This document shows, piece by piece, positions 26,072 to 34,482 of a DNA stretch of 64,000 nucleotides (its first letter is position 1; the number at the start of each line of letters is the position of its first letter). This stretch comes from Bacteroidales bacterium (GTDB lineage Bacteria; Bacteroidota; Bacteroidia; Bacteroidales; UBA932). The DNA lies in contig JAFSXX010000045.1 of NCBI GenBank assembly GCA_017443845.1, positions 1 to 64,000 of the forward strand, in the 5' to 3' direction. The notes under the pieces are model-generated. The model was not told where the DNA came from and did not search any database. It saw nothing but the letters and a program-made list of their open reading frames with translations. The position numbers were made by a program, and so were the translations under genes.

Positions 26072-26514
26072 TATTCAGCCTTGGGAGCTGCCTCTTCGGC
26101 CTTTTCTTCCTCTTCGTCGTCGGCGAACTCGAGAGTCGCGAACTTACGGAGGCAGTTGTACCACTCGAGGATCTTCTTCATGTGCGAGACATAGAAGCGG
26201 TCGGCATCGTAGTCAGGCACGACCTCGCCGAAGAATTTCTCGATTTCGCGGGGATCGCTCTTGGGGGAGATGGCTTCGCCGCCGTCGAGTTTGGTGACCA
26301 TCCTGCGCAGGACCTCCTTGAGGGGAAGTTCCTCGGTTTCGGTGTAAATCGCTATATCGGCCAGCGAGGAGACGCGGGCGTGGGCTCCGAAAGTGGAGCG
26401 CTTCTTGGTTTCGAGATTCTCGGCGATCAGGCCGGCCTTGGCCTGCGCCAGATAGTTGAAGAGTCCGTGCTCTCCCGATATGGAGAGGATTTTCTTGAGA
26501 TCAGTCTTTTCCAT
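26071..26514 (-). CDS. DUF5606 domain-containing protein
   Basis: A protein of 147 residues beginning KKILSISGEHGLF, the hallmark opening of the Bacteroidota DUF5606 family, with the SSLADIAIYT segment in the middle. The last 20 residues are very acidic (DDEEEEKAEE). No signal peptide or membrane segment is visible. Its role is unknown. Conserved placement after coaE and before rimO in this window suggests a housekeeping function. The start overlaps the end of coaE by 14 bases. Confidence 0.88.
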   Translation of the reverse strand: MEKTDLKKILSISGEHGLFNYLAQAKAGLIAENLETKKRSTFGAHARVSSLADIAIYTETEELPLKEVLRRMVTKLDGGEAISPKSDPREIEKFFGEVVPDYDADRFYVSHMKKILEWYNCLRKFATLEFADDEEEEKAEEAAPKAE

Positions 26515-27109
26515 TTTTATTGTTCTCTTTTATTGTATTCAAAACATTTATAATCTGCGGCAGGATGGCCTGCACGCCGTCATTTTCTATCGTAAAGTCG
26601 GAGAGGGCGGCCCTCTGGGCGTCGCTCCACTGGCAGGCGATGCGCTCGGCCACTTTGTCGCGGCTTATGCCGTCACGCTCCATAACCCTGCGGATACGCA
26701 CCTCCAGGGGGGCTGTCACCGCCAGTTTGTAATCCATCTGAGAGAGCAGTTCGGGATGCTCCATCAGGATCGCGGATTCCATTATTACAATCCCTTCTTC
26801 GCATCTGTCGCGCCAGCGGAAGAAGTCGCGCATCACCGCGGGATGCACGAGCGCCTCGATTTCGGCCTTCAGGGCCGGTGTCGTAAATATCTTCGCGGCA
26901 AGTGCGCGGCGGTCCAGACGGCCTTCGCGCAGGATATCCTCCCCTGCCGCATCAACGACCGCACGCAGCAGCGCGGGGTCGGTGTCATACAGTCCCTTGG
27001 CCCTCGAATCGGCGTCGTACGAGGGTACGCCCAGCATATTGAAAGTCTTTATGACATAAGACTTTCCGCTGCCGATGCCGCCGCTTACGAGCAATGTCTC
27101 CGCACTCAT
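26501..27109 (-). CDS. coaE: Dephospho-CoA kinase
   Basis: A P-loop kinase of 202 residues; GGIGSGKS at 10-17 is the ATP site and the following segment carries YDADSRAK, the CoaE substrate region. It phosphorylates dephospho-CoA in the last step of coenzyme A synthesis. The ATG at 27107-27109 is preceded by an AGGAGGTGGCAGG stretch, an unusually good Shine-Dalgarno for this lineage, which supports that start over one 11 codons upstream. It overlaps the DUF5606 gene by 14 bases. Confidence 0.93.
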   Translation of the reverse strand: MSAETLLVSGGIGSGKSYVIKTFNMLGVPSYDADSRAKGLYDTDPALLRAVVDAAGEDILREGRLDRRALAAKIFTTPALKAEIEALVHPAVMRDFFRWRDRCEEGIVIMESAILMEHPELLSQMDYKLAVTAPLEVRIRRVMERDGISRDKVAERIACQWSDAQRAALSDFTIENDGVQAILPQIINVLNTIKENNKNGKD

Positions 27110-27120
27110 CCTGCCACCTC

Positions 27121-28107
27121 CTAATAATCGGCGATTATGCAATCGACCACTTTGGGATAGGTCTCGCAGGCGTACACCGTACCGTTGGAGAGACGCATCA
27201 CGGGAACAGCCTGCGAGCCGGCGGATGAGACCACCTCGTTGTAATCGACCTCGAAGTGGATGTCGTCGCGCGTGAGGCTGCCCTCGTTGCGGAACGGAAT
27301 GCGGCAGACGGCCTTGACACGCGAGGGAATCACTATCAGCCTCTTGCCGGCGGGGACATTGACGGCCACGACATCGGTCTCGACCGTCTGCTCGACATAA
27401 CGCTCTACCTCTATCTCATAGCTTACGGTGCGGCTGCCTATGCGCATTCCTGGAATCCCGCGCAGGGGGAGTTCCCCTTTCGTGCGCTTTGAGAGGTTCT
27501 GAAGGCGCAGCGGGTAGGCGTGGACAGCGCTGATGTGGGCGATTTCGTCCTCATTGCCATAGACGAGCACCGAATCCGGCTGTATGGTTATGTCGGAGAC
27601 CACCATATACTGCGGCCTGCAGAGGACCCGGGTCTCGGACAGTACCACCGGCACCTTGCGGTTGGACTGTCGGTCGAATACGAACGAGAGCTTCTGGTCG
27701 GGCACATAGGTAATGTTGAACTCCGTGCCCACCTTCTGGTTGAGAGTCTCCTGTATGTCGCGCGCCTTTACGGTGAAGAGGTCGGAACGGTACATATCCT
27801 GGGTGAAGTATTTGGGATCGACCTCGATGGTGACCGATTCGGCATTGCGGGCGCGGCCGGAGCGCCGCCCGATGATATCGAAGCCCTTGGCGTCGCCGCC
27901 CGCGATGAGGATATCCTCCGATTCGGCCTGCGATGCGAAGCCCGGGAGGCTCGTGACCACGGTTATCCGGTACTGGCGGTACGAGAAATAATCCTGGGTG
28001 AGGTTGTGCGCCACCCAGATGACAAAAGCAAGAAGAAGGGAGGATGCGAAAATCGCCACCTCTCCCCTTCTTCTAAAGCGTTCTTTCTTATTTCCGTAAA
28101 GGGCCAT
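27121..28107 (-). CDS. YbbR/CdaR-like membrane-anchored protein
   Basis: A protein of 328 residues with an N-terminal membrane segment at about residues 16-34 (EVAIFASSLLLAFVIWVAH), followed by a periplasmic region of beta-rich YbbR-like repeats. In Bacillus CdaR (YbbR) regulates the diadenylate cyclase CdaA, but no cdaA is visible in this window; in Bacteroidota the protein typically sits between yajC and coaE, as here. Function in this group is not established. The gap to yajC is 16 bases and to coaE 11 bases. Confidence 0.8.
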   Translation of the reverse strand: MALYGNKKERFRRRGEVAIFASSLLLAFVIWVAHNLTQDYFSYRQYRITVVTSLPGFASQAESEDILIAGGDAKGFDIIGRRSGRARNAESVTIEVDPKYFTQDMYRSDLFTVKARDIQETLNQKVGTEFNITYVPDQKLSFVFDRQSNRKVPVVLSETRVLCRPQYMVVSDITIQPDSVLVYGNEDEIAHISAVHAYPLRLQNLSKRTKGELPLRGIPGMRIGSRTVSYEIEVERYVEQTVETDVVAVNVPAGKRLIVIPSRVKAVCRIPFRNEGSLTRDDIHFEVDYNEVVSSAGSQAVPVMRLSNGTVYACETYPKVVDCIIADY

Positions 28108-28123
28108 CGCCGGGAAGGCTCAG

Positions 28124-28462
28124 CTATTGCTGCTGGGCTTCGCTGAAGTCCTTGACGAGGGATGCCTTATCGACGGTGATCTTGACATTGGCGTCGATCT
28201 CGAGGACAATCTTGCCATTGCCCTTGACCTCGTTCACGGTGCCGTAGATGCCACCGACGGTAACGACCTTGTCGCCCTTCTTGAGCGAATCGCGGAACTG
28301 GTTGAGCTCCTTCTGCCTCTTCTGCTGGGGACGGACCATAAAGAGCCACATCACCACGAAGATAAGGGCGAGCATAAGGAAGAACGAGAGGCCTGTGCCT
28401 CCCTTGGGAGCCTGAGCCGCTTCCGCGGAGGCAGCCTGCAGGAAAATTGCGAGATAATTCAT
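28124..28462 (-). CDS. yajC: Preprotein translocase subunit YajC
   Basis: A protein of 112 residues with one membrane segment (about residues 25-44, LSFFLMLALIFVVMWLFMVR), followed by RPQQKRQKE and the conserved GDKVVTVGGIYGTV segment that marks YajC. It associates with SecDF/SecYEG at the inner membrane. Start ATG at 28460-28462 is preferred over one four codons upstream. It follows nusB by 26 bases. Confidence 0.94.
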   Translation of the reverse strand: MNYLAIFLQAASAEAAQAPKGGTGLSFFLMLALIFVVMWLFMVRPQQKRQKELNQFRDSLKKGDKVVTVGGIYGTVNEVKGNGKIVLEIDANVKITVDKASLVKDFSEAQQQ

Positions 28463-28488
28463 TATAGGTAACAATTAATTGGTTTGAA

Positions 28489-29430
28489 TCAGTTTTCGTC
28501 AAGGCCGCGGCCGACCTTGGTTATCTCCCCGCTCTCCATCTTGGCGCGAACCAGGCGGTCGAGCATTCCGTTGACGAACGAGCGGCTGTTGGGAGTGCTG
28601 TAGAACTTGGAAATCTCCACATATTCGTTGATCGTGACCTTGACGGGGATGCTAGGGAAGGTCACGGCCTCGGCAAGACCCATCACGATGAGGGCGATGT
28701 CGGTAGAGACCAGACGGTCGGGCTCCCAGTTGGAGAGATTCGAGGAGATGAGCTCTACATATTCGTCGTAGCCGGCGATGCTCTCCTCGAGGAGCTTGAC
28801 AGCGAATTCGCGGTCATCCTCCTTCTGGAAGACCTCGGGCTTCGCGATACGGCGGGTCCGGATGGTCTCGTCGATATTGCGGATAATGACATTGAGCACA
28901 TAGGCCACGTCATCGACCCAATATACGGAGAGATCCTCGAGCATCGGCTCGAGCATCTCGTTGTCCTCGAACTCCTCCTCGTAGATGCGCTGCCAAAGGC
29001 GGCAGTCCTCCTCGAAGGAGTCCTCTCCGGAGGCCATATACTCCCGATAGTAATCGGAAGCCTGTATCGACGCGAAAAGCTTCTTGATAAAGACATCGTA
29101 CTCGCCCCAGACAAGATGCTTCTTCTGGCAGATGCGGCCCACCTCGGGATCGTCGAGGATCAGGGCGGCGAAACGGTTGTTGACGAATTTGTAGTTGGGG
29201 TTCGCCTCTTCTTCGGTGGGATGGAACTTGTGGAGCCCCACATCTATCCTCTCCCTGGCGACCTCCACAACCGGTCCGGCTATATTGAGTAAGAAGAAAT
29301 AGAGATCCCGGCTCTTTTCGCAGGAGAGGAGAAGTTCCTTGACTGCGGCATCGGGATGTCCGGCCCCGGAATTTTCGTATGAGAACAAGGTCTTGAAGGC
29401 CTTTATACGTATCAGACGACGGTTCAGCAT
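28489..29430 (-). CDS. nusB: Transcription antitermination factor NusB (long Bacteroidota form)
   Basis: A protein of 313 residues, more than twice the E. coli NusB length. The start MLNRRLIRIKAFKTLFSYE carries the R-x-x-A-F-x-x-L NusB opening and the C-terminal third (from about residue 200) is the main NusB helical domain with VSTDIALIVMGLAEAV and the INEYVEISK segment. NusB binds boxA RNA with NusE in rRNA antitermination. This bipartite length is normal for Bacteroidota. It is the first gene of the run ending at fabG and stands behind a TATCTTTG box at 29453-29460. Confidence 0.92.
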   Translation of the reverse strand: MLNRRLIRIKAFKTLFSYENSGAGHPDAAVKELLLSCEKSRDLYFFLLNIAGPVVEVARERIDVGLHKFHPTEEEANPNYKFVNNRFAALILDDPEVGRICQKKHLVWGEYDVFIKKLFASIQASDYYREYMASGEDSFEEDCRLWQRIYEEEFEDNEMLEPMLEDLSVYWVDDVAYVLNVIIRNIDETIRTRRIAKPEVFQKEDDREFAVKLLEESIAGYDEYVELISSNLSNWEPDRLVSTDIALIVMGLAEAVTFPSIPVKVTINEYVEISKFYSTPNSRSFVNGMLDRLVRAKMESGEITKVGRGLDEN

Positions 29431-29452
29431 ATCAATTTTTACAATTATTGCA

Positions 29453-29460
29453 CAAAGATA
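29453..29460 (-). promoter_or_regulatory. -7 box TATCTTTG (minus) for nusB operon
   Basis: CAAAGATA on the plus strand is TATCTTTG on the minus strand, 22 bases before the nusB ATG. It forms a perfect inverted pair with the plus-strand box at 29484-29491. A good -33 TTTG is not seen. Confidence 0.6.
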
Positions 29461-29483
29461 ACCTTTCAAACCAAAATAAAGTT

Positions 29484-29491
29484 TATCTTTG
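29484..29491 (+). promoter_or_regulatory. -7 box TATCTTTG for DUF3276 gene
   Basis: TATCTTTG lies 27 bases before the DUF3276 ATG and faces away from the identical minus-strand box 23 bases to its left. The -33 element is not clear. Confidence 0.6.
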
Positions 29492-29518
29492 TTAAACTTT
29501 TACCAAAAAATGTGAGAT

Positions 29519-29854
29519 ATGTACTTTGAGGATTACGACAACGGTGGTCAGCAGGAGCATACGGGCGACGATGTTTACTCCAAGCCCGTAAGAGCGGGAA
29601 AGCGCACCTATTTCTTTGACGTCAAGGCGACAAAGGGAAATGATTATTACCTGACCATCACCGAGAGCAAGCGCAGGCAGGAACGCGACGGAAGATTTGT
29701 CTATGACAAGCATAAGATATTCCTCTACAAGGAAGATTTCCAGAAATTCTCCGACGGACTGCAGGAAGTGGTAAACTACATCAAGGAGCGCTGCCCGGTC
29801 GTAGAGGCTGTTCCGCGCGACAATTTCTCGGATGTCAAGTTCGAGGAACTCTGA
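29519..29854 (+). CDS. DUF3276 (PUR-alpha-like) nucleic-acid-binding protein
   Basis: A protein of 111 residues. After an acidic start, residues 25-95 read KRTYFFDVKATKGNDYYLTITESKRRQ and on to the helix EDFQKFSDGLQEVVNYI, the compact PUR repeat of the Bacteroidota DUF3276 family. PUR proteins of this size bind RNA and single-stranded DNA; the Borrelia relative BpuR is a post-transcriptional regulator. The gene is alone with its promoter, followed 22 bases later by a short-chain dehydrogenase. Its target here is unknown. Confidence 0.88.
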   Translation: MYFEDYDNGGQQEHTGDDVYSKPVRAGKRTYFFDVKATKGNDYYLTITESKRRQERDGRFVYDKHKIFLYKEDFQKFSDGLQEVVNYIKERCPVVEAVPRDNFSDVKFEEL

Positions 29855-29876
29855 TTGACGGCCACAGGGCCAGAAT

Positions 29877-30698
29877 ATGGAATCCCATAAAATCATTCTT
29901 ATAACCGGTGCCTCCTCCGGCATCGGTATGAGCGCGGCTTTCAGGCTGCTCGCCGCAGGGCATAAGGTTTATGCCGCGGCGAGACGCCTTGAGAGGATGA
30001 CGGCGCTCAAGGACGCGGGCGCCACTCTGCTCAATATGGACGTAACCGACGAGGCCTCCATGCAGGAGGGTATCGGGCGGATAATCGCGGAGCAGGGGCG
30101 CATCGACGTTTTGGTCAACAATGCGGGCTACGGCTACTTCGGCCCTCTCGAGACGGTGCCCCAGGAGGAGGCCCGCAGGCAGTTCGACGTAAATGTCTTC
30201 GGCCTCGCGCGCCTCACCCAACTCGTGCTTCCATATATGAGGGAGCAGGGCGGCGGACGCATCATCAACGTGGCGTCGATGGCCGGCCACTTCTGCGAAC
30301 CCCGCGGCGACTGGTACCACGCAACGAAATATGCCGTCGTAGGACTCAGCGGATGCCTGAGGATGGAGGTGCGCGATTTCGGCATCAAAGTGGTTCTCAT
30401 CGAGCCCGGCGCCATCCGCAGCGAGTGGAGCGGCATAGCGATGCAGCATCTCGAGGAGACCACCGAGGGGACTCCCTACGAGGAGGGGGCTAAACGCCAG
30501 GCAGGGCTCTTCCGCTGGGCCTACAGCCATCTGGCATCCTCTCCCGAGAAGGTCTCGAAGGCCATTTTCAAGGCCGCCACCGCTCCCAACCCCCACATCA
30601 GCTACAGGATGGGGATGGGTTCAAAAGCGACGCGCGCGCTGAAAGCAGTGCTCCCCGCGCGCGCATTCGACGCAATAATGATCAAGACCTTCGGTTAA
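29877..30698 (+). CDS. Short-chain dehydrogenase/reductase
   Basis: A classical SDR of 273 residues: GASSGIG (11-17) for the dinucleotide, NNAGYG for the core, and YHATK as the Tyr-x-x-x-Lys catalytic pair. The sequence following the catalytic region (RMEVRDFGIKVVLIEPGAIRSEW) is that of the oxidoreductase subgroup that takes hydroxysteroid-like or unknown small alcohols; the substrate cannot be told. It follows the DUF3276 gene and its last bases overlap the convergent ddl by four. Confidence 0.88.
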   Translation: MESHKIILITGASSGIGMSAAFRLLAAGHKVYAAARRLERMTALKDAGATLLNMDVTDEASMQEGIGRIIAEQGRIDVLVNNAGYGYFGPLETVPQEEARRQFDVNVFGLARLTQLVLPYMREQGGGRIINVASMAGHFCEPRGDWYHATKYAVVGLSGCLRMEVRDFGIKVVLIEPGAIRSEWSGIAMQHLEETTEGTPYEEGAKRQAGLFRWAYSHLASSPEKVSKAIFKAATAPNPHISYRMGMGSKATRALKAVLPARAFDAIMIKTFG

Positions 30699-31651
30699 GC
30701 CAGGTCCCCGGGAGCCTCGAGGCCATACTCGAGGATCTTCTCCACCAGATCTTCATAAGACATTCCGACATACCGGGCAGCGTCCGGGAAGAGGCTCATA
30801 TCGGTCATACCCGGAAGGGTGTTGACCTCGATGATCATAGGCCCCTTCTGGCGGTCGATGATGAAATCGACCCTCGAGAGGCCGCGGCATTCGAGCACGC
30901 GGTAGGCCTTGCGGCCGATCTCGGAGACCTTCGCGGCATCCTCCCCGCTGATGCGGGCGGGAATGATATGGTGGCAGAGGCCCGAGGTATATTTGGCGGT
31001 ATAGTCGTAGAATTCCCTTTCGGAAGTTATCTCTATAATAGGCAGGGCGGTGGGCTCGTCATTTCCCAGAACCGGAAGGGTGACTTCGGTTCCGTCGAGG
31101 AACTGCTCCGCGAGCAGATGGTCGCCATAACGGAAGACCTCCTCAAGCGCGGCGGGGACATCCTCCTCCTTCTTCGCCATCACCACTCCGATACTGGAGC
31201 CCTGGCAGGGGGATTTGAGGACCATCGGAAATCCGACTTTCTCCCTCAGGACGGCGGTGACCCGGGCAGGGTCGGAGCATTCGTCGCGCCTCATCACGTG
31301 GAAAGGCGAGGTGGGCAGCCCTGCGTCGCGCAGGACCCTTTTGGTGAAAACCTTGTTCATACAGACGGCGCTGCAGGCCACGCCGGGACCCGTGTAGGGT
31401 ATCCCGGCGAGGTCGAGCATGCCTTGTATGGTGCCGTCTTCCCCACCCTTTCCGTGCAGGCCGAGGAATACGATGTCGGGGCGCATCTCGATGATCTCAC
31501 CGATGTTGTCACCGGTAAGGTCGAAGAGGGCCGCATTGCGGAAGCCGCGGCTGACGAGCGCCTTATAGATGGCATTGCCGCTGCGGAGCGAGACCTCCCT
31601 TTCGGTGGAGATGCCGCCGCAGACGACAAGCACCCTTATGCTTTTGTCCAC
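30695..31651 (-). CDS. ddl: D-alanine--D-alanine ligase
   Basis: An ATP-grasp enzyme of about 318 residues. It opens with RVLVVCGGISTEREVSLRSG, the Ddl N-terminal signature, has the glycine-rich LKSPCQGSSIGV loop and the metal-binding EVNTLPGMT near the C-terminus. It makes the D-Ala-D-Ala dipeptide for peptidoglycan. No ATG lies at the right point; GTG at 31649-31651 (or GTG two codons upstream) follows the aminotransferase stop by 17 bases and is the likely start. The frame is open further upstream inside the aminotransferase gene, which I do not take as coding. Confidence 0.93.
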   Translation of the reverse strand: MDKSIRVLVVCGGISTEREVSLRSGNAIYKALVSRGFRNAALFDLTGDNIGEIIEMRPDIVFLGLHGKGGEDGTIQGMLDLAGIPYTGPGVACSAVCMNKVFTKRVLRDAGLPTSPFHVMRRDECSDPARVTAVLREKVGFPMVLKSPCQGSSIGVVMAKKEEDVPAALEEVFRYGDHLLAEQFLDGTEVTLPVLGNDEPTALPIIEITSEREFYDYTAKYTSGLCHHIIPARISGEDAAKVSEIGRKAYRVLECRGLSRVDFIIDRQKGPMIIEVNTLPGMTDMSLFPDAARYVGMSYEDLVEKILEYGLEAPGDLA

Positions 31652-31668
31652 TGACACTTTCCGGAGAA

Positions 31669-32865
31669 TTAACGGATGGTGCCGGGATACTGCTCGAGGG
31701 CGAGTTTGATGCACTCGACGGCTTCGAGAAGCTCTTCGGCGGAGAGGACGTAAGCTATGCGGATCATCTGGTCACCGAGGTTGGTGGTGCAGAATCCGGC
31801 CATAGGGGTAACCTGTACGGTGTGGCCCTTGTGCTCGAAGTGCTCGAGCATCCAGATTGCGAACTTCTCGGCGTTGTCGACAGGAAGTTTGGCAACCGCG
31901 TAGAAGGCTCCCATAGGCATCGGGCTGGTGACGCCGGGGATCTTGTTGAGGGCCTCTACCAGGACGTCGCGGCGATGCATGAACTCGGCGCGGGTCTGGT
32001 CGAAATAGGACTGGGGGGTTGCGAGTGCCCCTTCAGCCGCGATCTGTCCGAGAGCGCCGGAGCAGAGGCGTGCCTGCGCGAAGCGGAGGACGCTGCCCAT
32101 AAACTCCTTGTTGTGCGAAACGAGGAAACCGATGCGCACGCCGCAGAGGTTGTAGCGCTTCGAGACGGAGTCGATGAGGATGACGTTCTGCTCGAGGCCG
32201 GGGATGTGCATGCAGGAGAAGTGAGGCTCATCGGTGAAGCAGAATTCACGGTAAACCTCGTCGGAGATGATCCAGAGGTCGTGCTTCTTGGCGATCTCAC
32301 CCAGTTGGAGGAGGGATTCCTTGCTGTAGAGGCATCCGGTAGGGTTGCCGGGGTTGATGACGAGCAGCGCCCTGGTCTTGGGGGTGATGTTCTTCTCGAT
32401 CTCGGACATATCGGGGAGGGCGAAGCCGTTCTCGATATGGGTGGGAACCGTACGGAGGTTGACACCGTGCTGGATGCACATGTTCTTGTAGTTTGCATAG
32501 AACGGCTCGAAGGTGAGGAGTTCCTCGCCGGGGTTGCAGGTAGCCGCGATTGCGATGGAAACGCCCTCGCTGCCGCCGTTGGTGACGATGATATCCTCGG
32601 TCTCTACGTTGATGCCGATTCCCTTGTAATATTTGACCATTCCCTCGCGGAGGCTGGTGTTACCGTGCGAGTCGGGATAGCTGATCTTCTTGAGGTTGAT
32701 GGCCTTGACAGCGTCGATAGCGCACTTGGGGGAATCGACGTCGGGCTGGCCGATGTTGAGTTTATAGACTTTCACGCCCCTCGCTGCAGCCTGCTGAGCG
32801 TAAGGGATAAGTTTTCTTGTGGCCGAGAAAGGCAGATTCTTTGCCACTTCAGAGAGTTTAACCAT
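31669..32865 (-). CDS. Class I/II aminotransferase, aspartate-type
   Basis: A fold-type I PLP enzyme of 398 residues. The N-terminal YKLNIGQPDVDSP, the substrate-binding NPGNPTG motif, the DEVYREF metal/PLP motif and the internal aldimine lysine in SVSKRYNLCGVRIG are all present. It matches the bacterial aspartate/aromatic aminotransferase subgroup I. It lies just upstream of ddl on the same strand, which could couple alanine or aspartate chemistry to cell-wall synthesis, although substrate is not read from sequence. A -7 box lies at 32911-32918. Confidence 0.88.
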   Translation of the reverse strand: MVKLSEVAKNLPFSATRKLIPYAQQAAARGVKVYKLNIGQPDVDSPKCAIDAVKAINLKKISYPDSHGNTSLREGMVKYYKGIGINVETEDIIVTNGGSEGVSIAIAATCNPGEELLTFEPFYANYKNMCIQHGVNLRTVPTHIENGFALPDMSEIEKNITPKTRALLVINPGNPTGCLYSKESLLQLGEIAKKHDLWIISDEVYREFCFTDEPHFSCMHIPGLEQNVILIDSVSKRYNLCGVRIGFLVSHNKEFMGSVLRFAQARLCSGALGQIAAEGALATPQSYFDQTRAEFMHRRDVLVEALNKIPGVTSPMPMGAFYAVAKLPVDNAEKFAIWMLEHFEHKGHTVQVTPMAGFCTTNLGDQMIRIAYVLSAEELLEAVECIKLALEQYPGTIR

Positions 32866-32910
32866 GGTTATAAAAAAATATGCGGTTCGTTATGAAATAT
32901 TAAAGTGCTG

Positions 32911-32918
32911 CAAAGTTA
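32911..32918 (-). promoter_or_regulatory. -7 box TAACTTTG (minus) for aminotransferase-ddl
   Basis: CAAAGTTA on the plus strand gives TAACTTTG on the minus strand, 45 bases before the ATG. Surroundings are AT-rich. No clear -33. Confidence 0.5.
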
Positions 32919-32924
32919 TAAAAA

Positions 32925-32957
32925 TTGCACATATTTAATTAAGAAATAGTAAATTTG
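32925..32957 (+). promoter_or_regulatory. Promoter TTG-N22-TAAATTTG for racemase-like lipoprotein operon
   Basis: TAAATTTG at 32950-32957 matches the -7 consensus and ATTG ending at 32927 stands 22 bases upstream as a near -33. The operon's first ATG is at 32992. Confidence 0.6.
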
Positions 32958-32991
32958 CAGGATAAAAAGATTGTCTTAGACGAGAATTTAT

Positions 32992-34482
32992 ATGAAACTC
33001 AGAATCAATGCAGTAATACTGCTTATCTGCGTGGCCGCCGCCGCGACAGGATGCAAGGGAAAAGCAGCCGCACCGGTCGATAACATTCCCGCGGTCGAAA
33101 AGGCGCTCAACGATCCGCAATCACCCATATACGTAGGCTTCGGGGATTATCCCGATAATCTCAAGGGGCTTCCCATCGGTGTCTTCGACAGCGGCACCGG
33201 CGGACTCACCGTACTCGAGAAGATTCTGTCGCTCGACAATTTCGACAATATCTCAGGCTCCGAAGGGTCCGACGGCATCCTCGATTTCGCAGGCGAGCAT
33301 TTCATCTATCTGGCCGACCAGGCAAATATGCCTTACGGCGTATATGACGCCTGCGGAAAGGCCGACTACCTGCGCGAGCTGGTTATAAAGGACGCGGCCT
33401 TCCTGACCGGCACCAAGTATTACGAAAACGCATTCCAGGAGACTCCTACGGGCACCAAGCCCCGCGTCAAGATCATAGTCATCGCCTGCAATACCGCTAC
33501 GGCGTACGGCCTCAAGGACGTCCGCTCGATGCTCGACCAGGCCGGCAAGGGAGTGAAGGTCATCGGTGTCATCAACGCCGGTGTCAATGCGGTCCTCGAC
33601 CAGCTCAAGGACGAGACGGCGCCCTATGCCATCGGAGTCCTGGCGACGCAGGGCACCATCGCTTCCGGGGCATACGAACGCACCATCAGGGAATCGATAA
33701 CCGAGCGCGGGCTCAAGACCCAGGTCACCGTCGTCAACCAGAGCGGCTACGGATTCGCCGAGTCGGTGGACAGCGAGCCCGATTATGTCAATGTATATCT
33801 CAACACTCCCCGCGAGAGCTACCGCGGCCCCAAGGTGGGCACCGGAGACGCCGACCTCAAGGAGGAGCTGATGGGAGCCTACAATTTCGACTACTCCGAG
33901 AACAGGATGCTCTTCAACGTGGATGAGAACGGCATCAAGACCGACCTCCAGCTCAACAGCGCCATCAATTACGCCCGCTTCAATCTCGTCTCCCTCGTGG
34001 AGAGGCACCGCGCGAGCGGGAGCAGCGTTCCCCTCAAGGCCGTGATCCTGGGCTGCACCCACTATCCCTTCCTGATCGAGACCCTCCAGCAGGTAATCGA
34101 TGAGCTGCGCAACTACACCAAGGACGGACTCAAGCCCTACGCGCACCTGATCGCCAACGATTTCACATTCATCGACCCCGCAGTCTATACCGCCATCGAG
34201 TGCTACAACACCCTCCGCACCGACGGCAACCTCGCCTTCAACATCGAGCCTATGAAGGTCAACGGATACATCTCCGTGCCTTCGGGCAGCCTCAGCGCCG
34301 ACAAGCTTACCCCGGAGGGCAACCTTACCTACGATTTCAAGTACGGCCGCAACGCCGGCACCGACGAGATCACCACCAAGCAGGTCCCCTTCGCGAAGTC
34401 GAATATCGATGAAACCAACCTCCAGCGTATAGAGAAGCTCCTTCCATATTCGTACTCTCTGATAGCTCCCTCGATGCTCTGA
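32992..34482 (+). CDS. Exported Asp/Glu racemase-like lipoprotein
   Basis: A protein of 496 residues with a lipoprotein signal: hydrophobic residues 5-19 and lipobox ATGC (C21). The mature part has the MurI/aspartate racemase motifs VFDSGTGG (65-71), IACNTAT (165-170) with C166, and GCTHYPF (354-360) with C355, so both catalytic cysteines and the flanking Thr/His are kept. Cytosolic MurI is about 270 residues; here an extra block at about 255-340 and a C-terminal extension enlarge it. Activity outside the cytosol would act on free or peptidoglycan-derived amino acids, an inference. It heads a four-gene unit with an exonuclease, an RlmI-like and an RluA-like enzyme. Confidence 0.8.
   Translation: MKLRINAVILLICVAAAATGCKGKAAAPVDNIPAVEKALNDPQSPIYVGFGDYPDNLKGLPIGVFDSGTGGLTVLEKILSLDNFDNISGSEGSDGILDFAGEHFIYLADQANMPYGVYDACGKADYLRELVIKDAAFLTGTKYYENAFQETPTGTKPRVKIIVIACNTATAYGLKDVRSMLDQAGKGVKVIGVINAGVNAVLDQLKDETAPYAIGVLATQGTIASGAYERTIRESITERGLKTQVTVVNQSGYGFAESVDSEPDYVNVYLNTPRESYRGPKVGTGDADLKEELMGAYNFDYSENRMLFNVDENGIKTDLQLNSAINYARFNLVSLVERHRASGSSVPLKAVILGCTHYPFLIETLQQVIDELRNYTKDGLKPYAHLIANDFTFIDPAVYTAIECYNTLRTDGNLAFNIEPMKVNGYISVPSGSLSADKLTPEGNLTYDFKYGRNAGTDEITTKQVPFAKSNIDETNLQRIEKLLPYSYSLIAPSML

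Noticed and set aside
30695-34482. A D-amino-acid system made of ddl, the racemase-like lipoprotein and dtd
   Set aside because: ddl and the racemase-like gene are divergent, dtd is 10 kb away in another operon, and all three families are widespread on their own. Only the export of the racemase is unusual.
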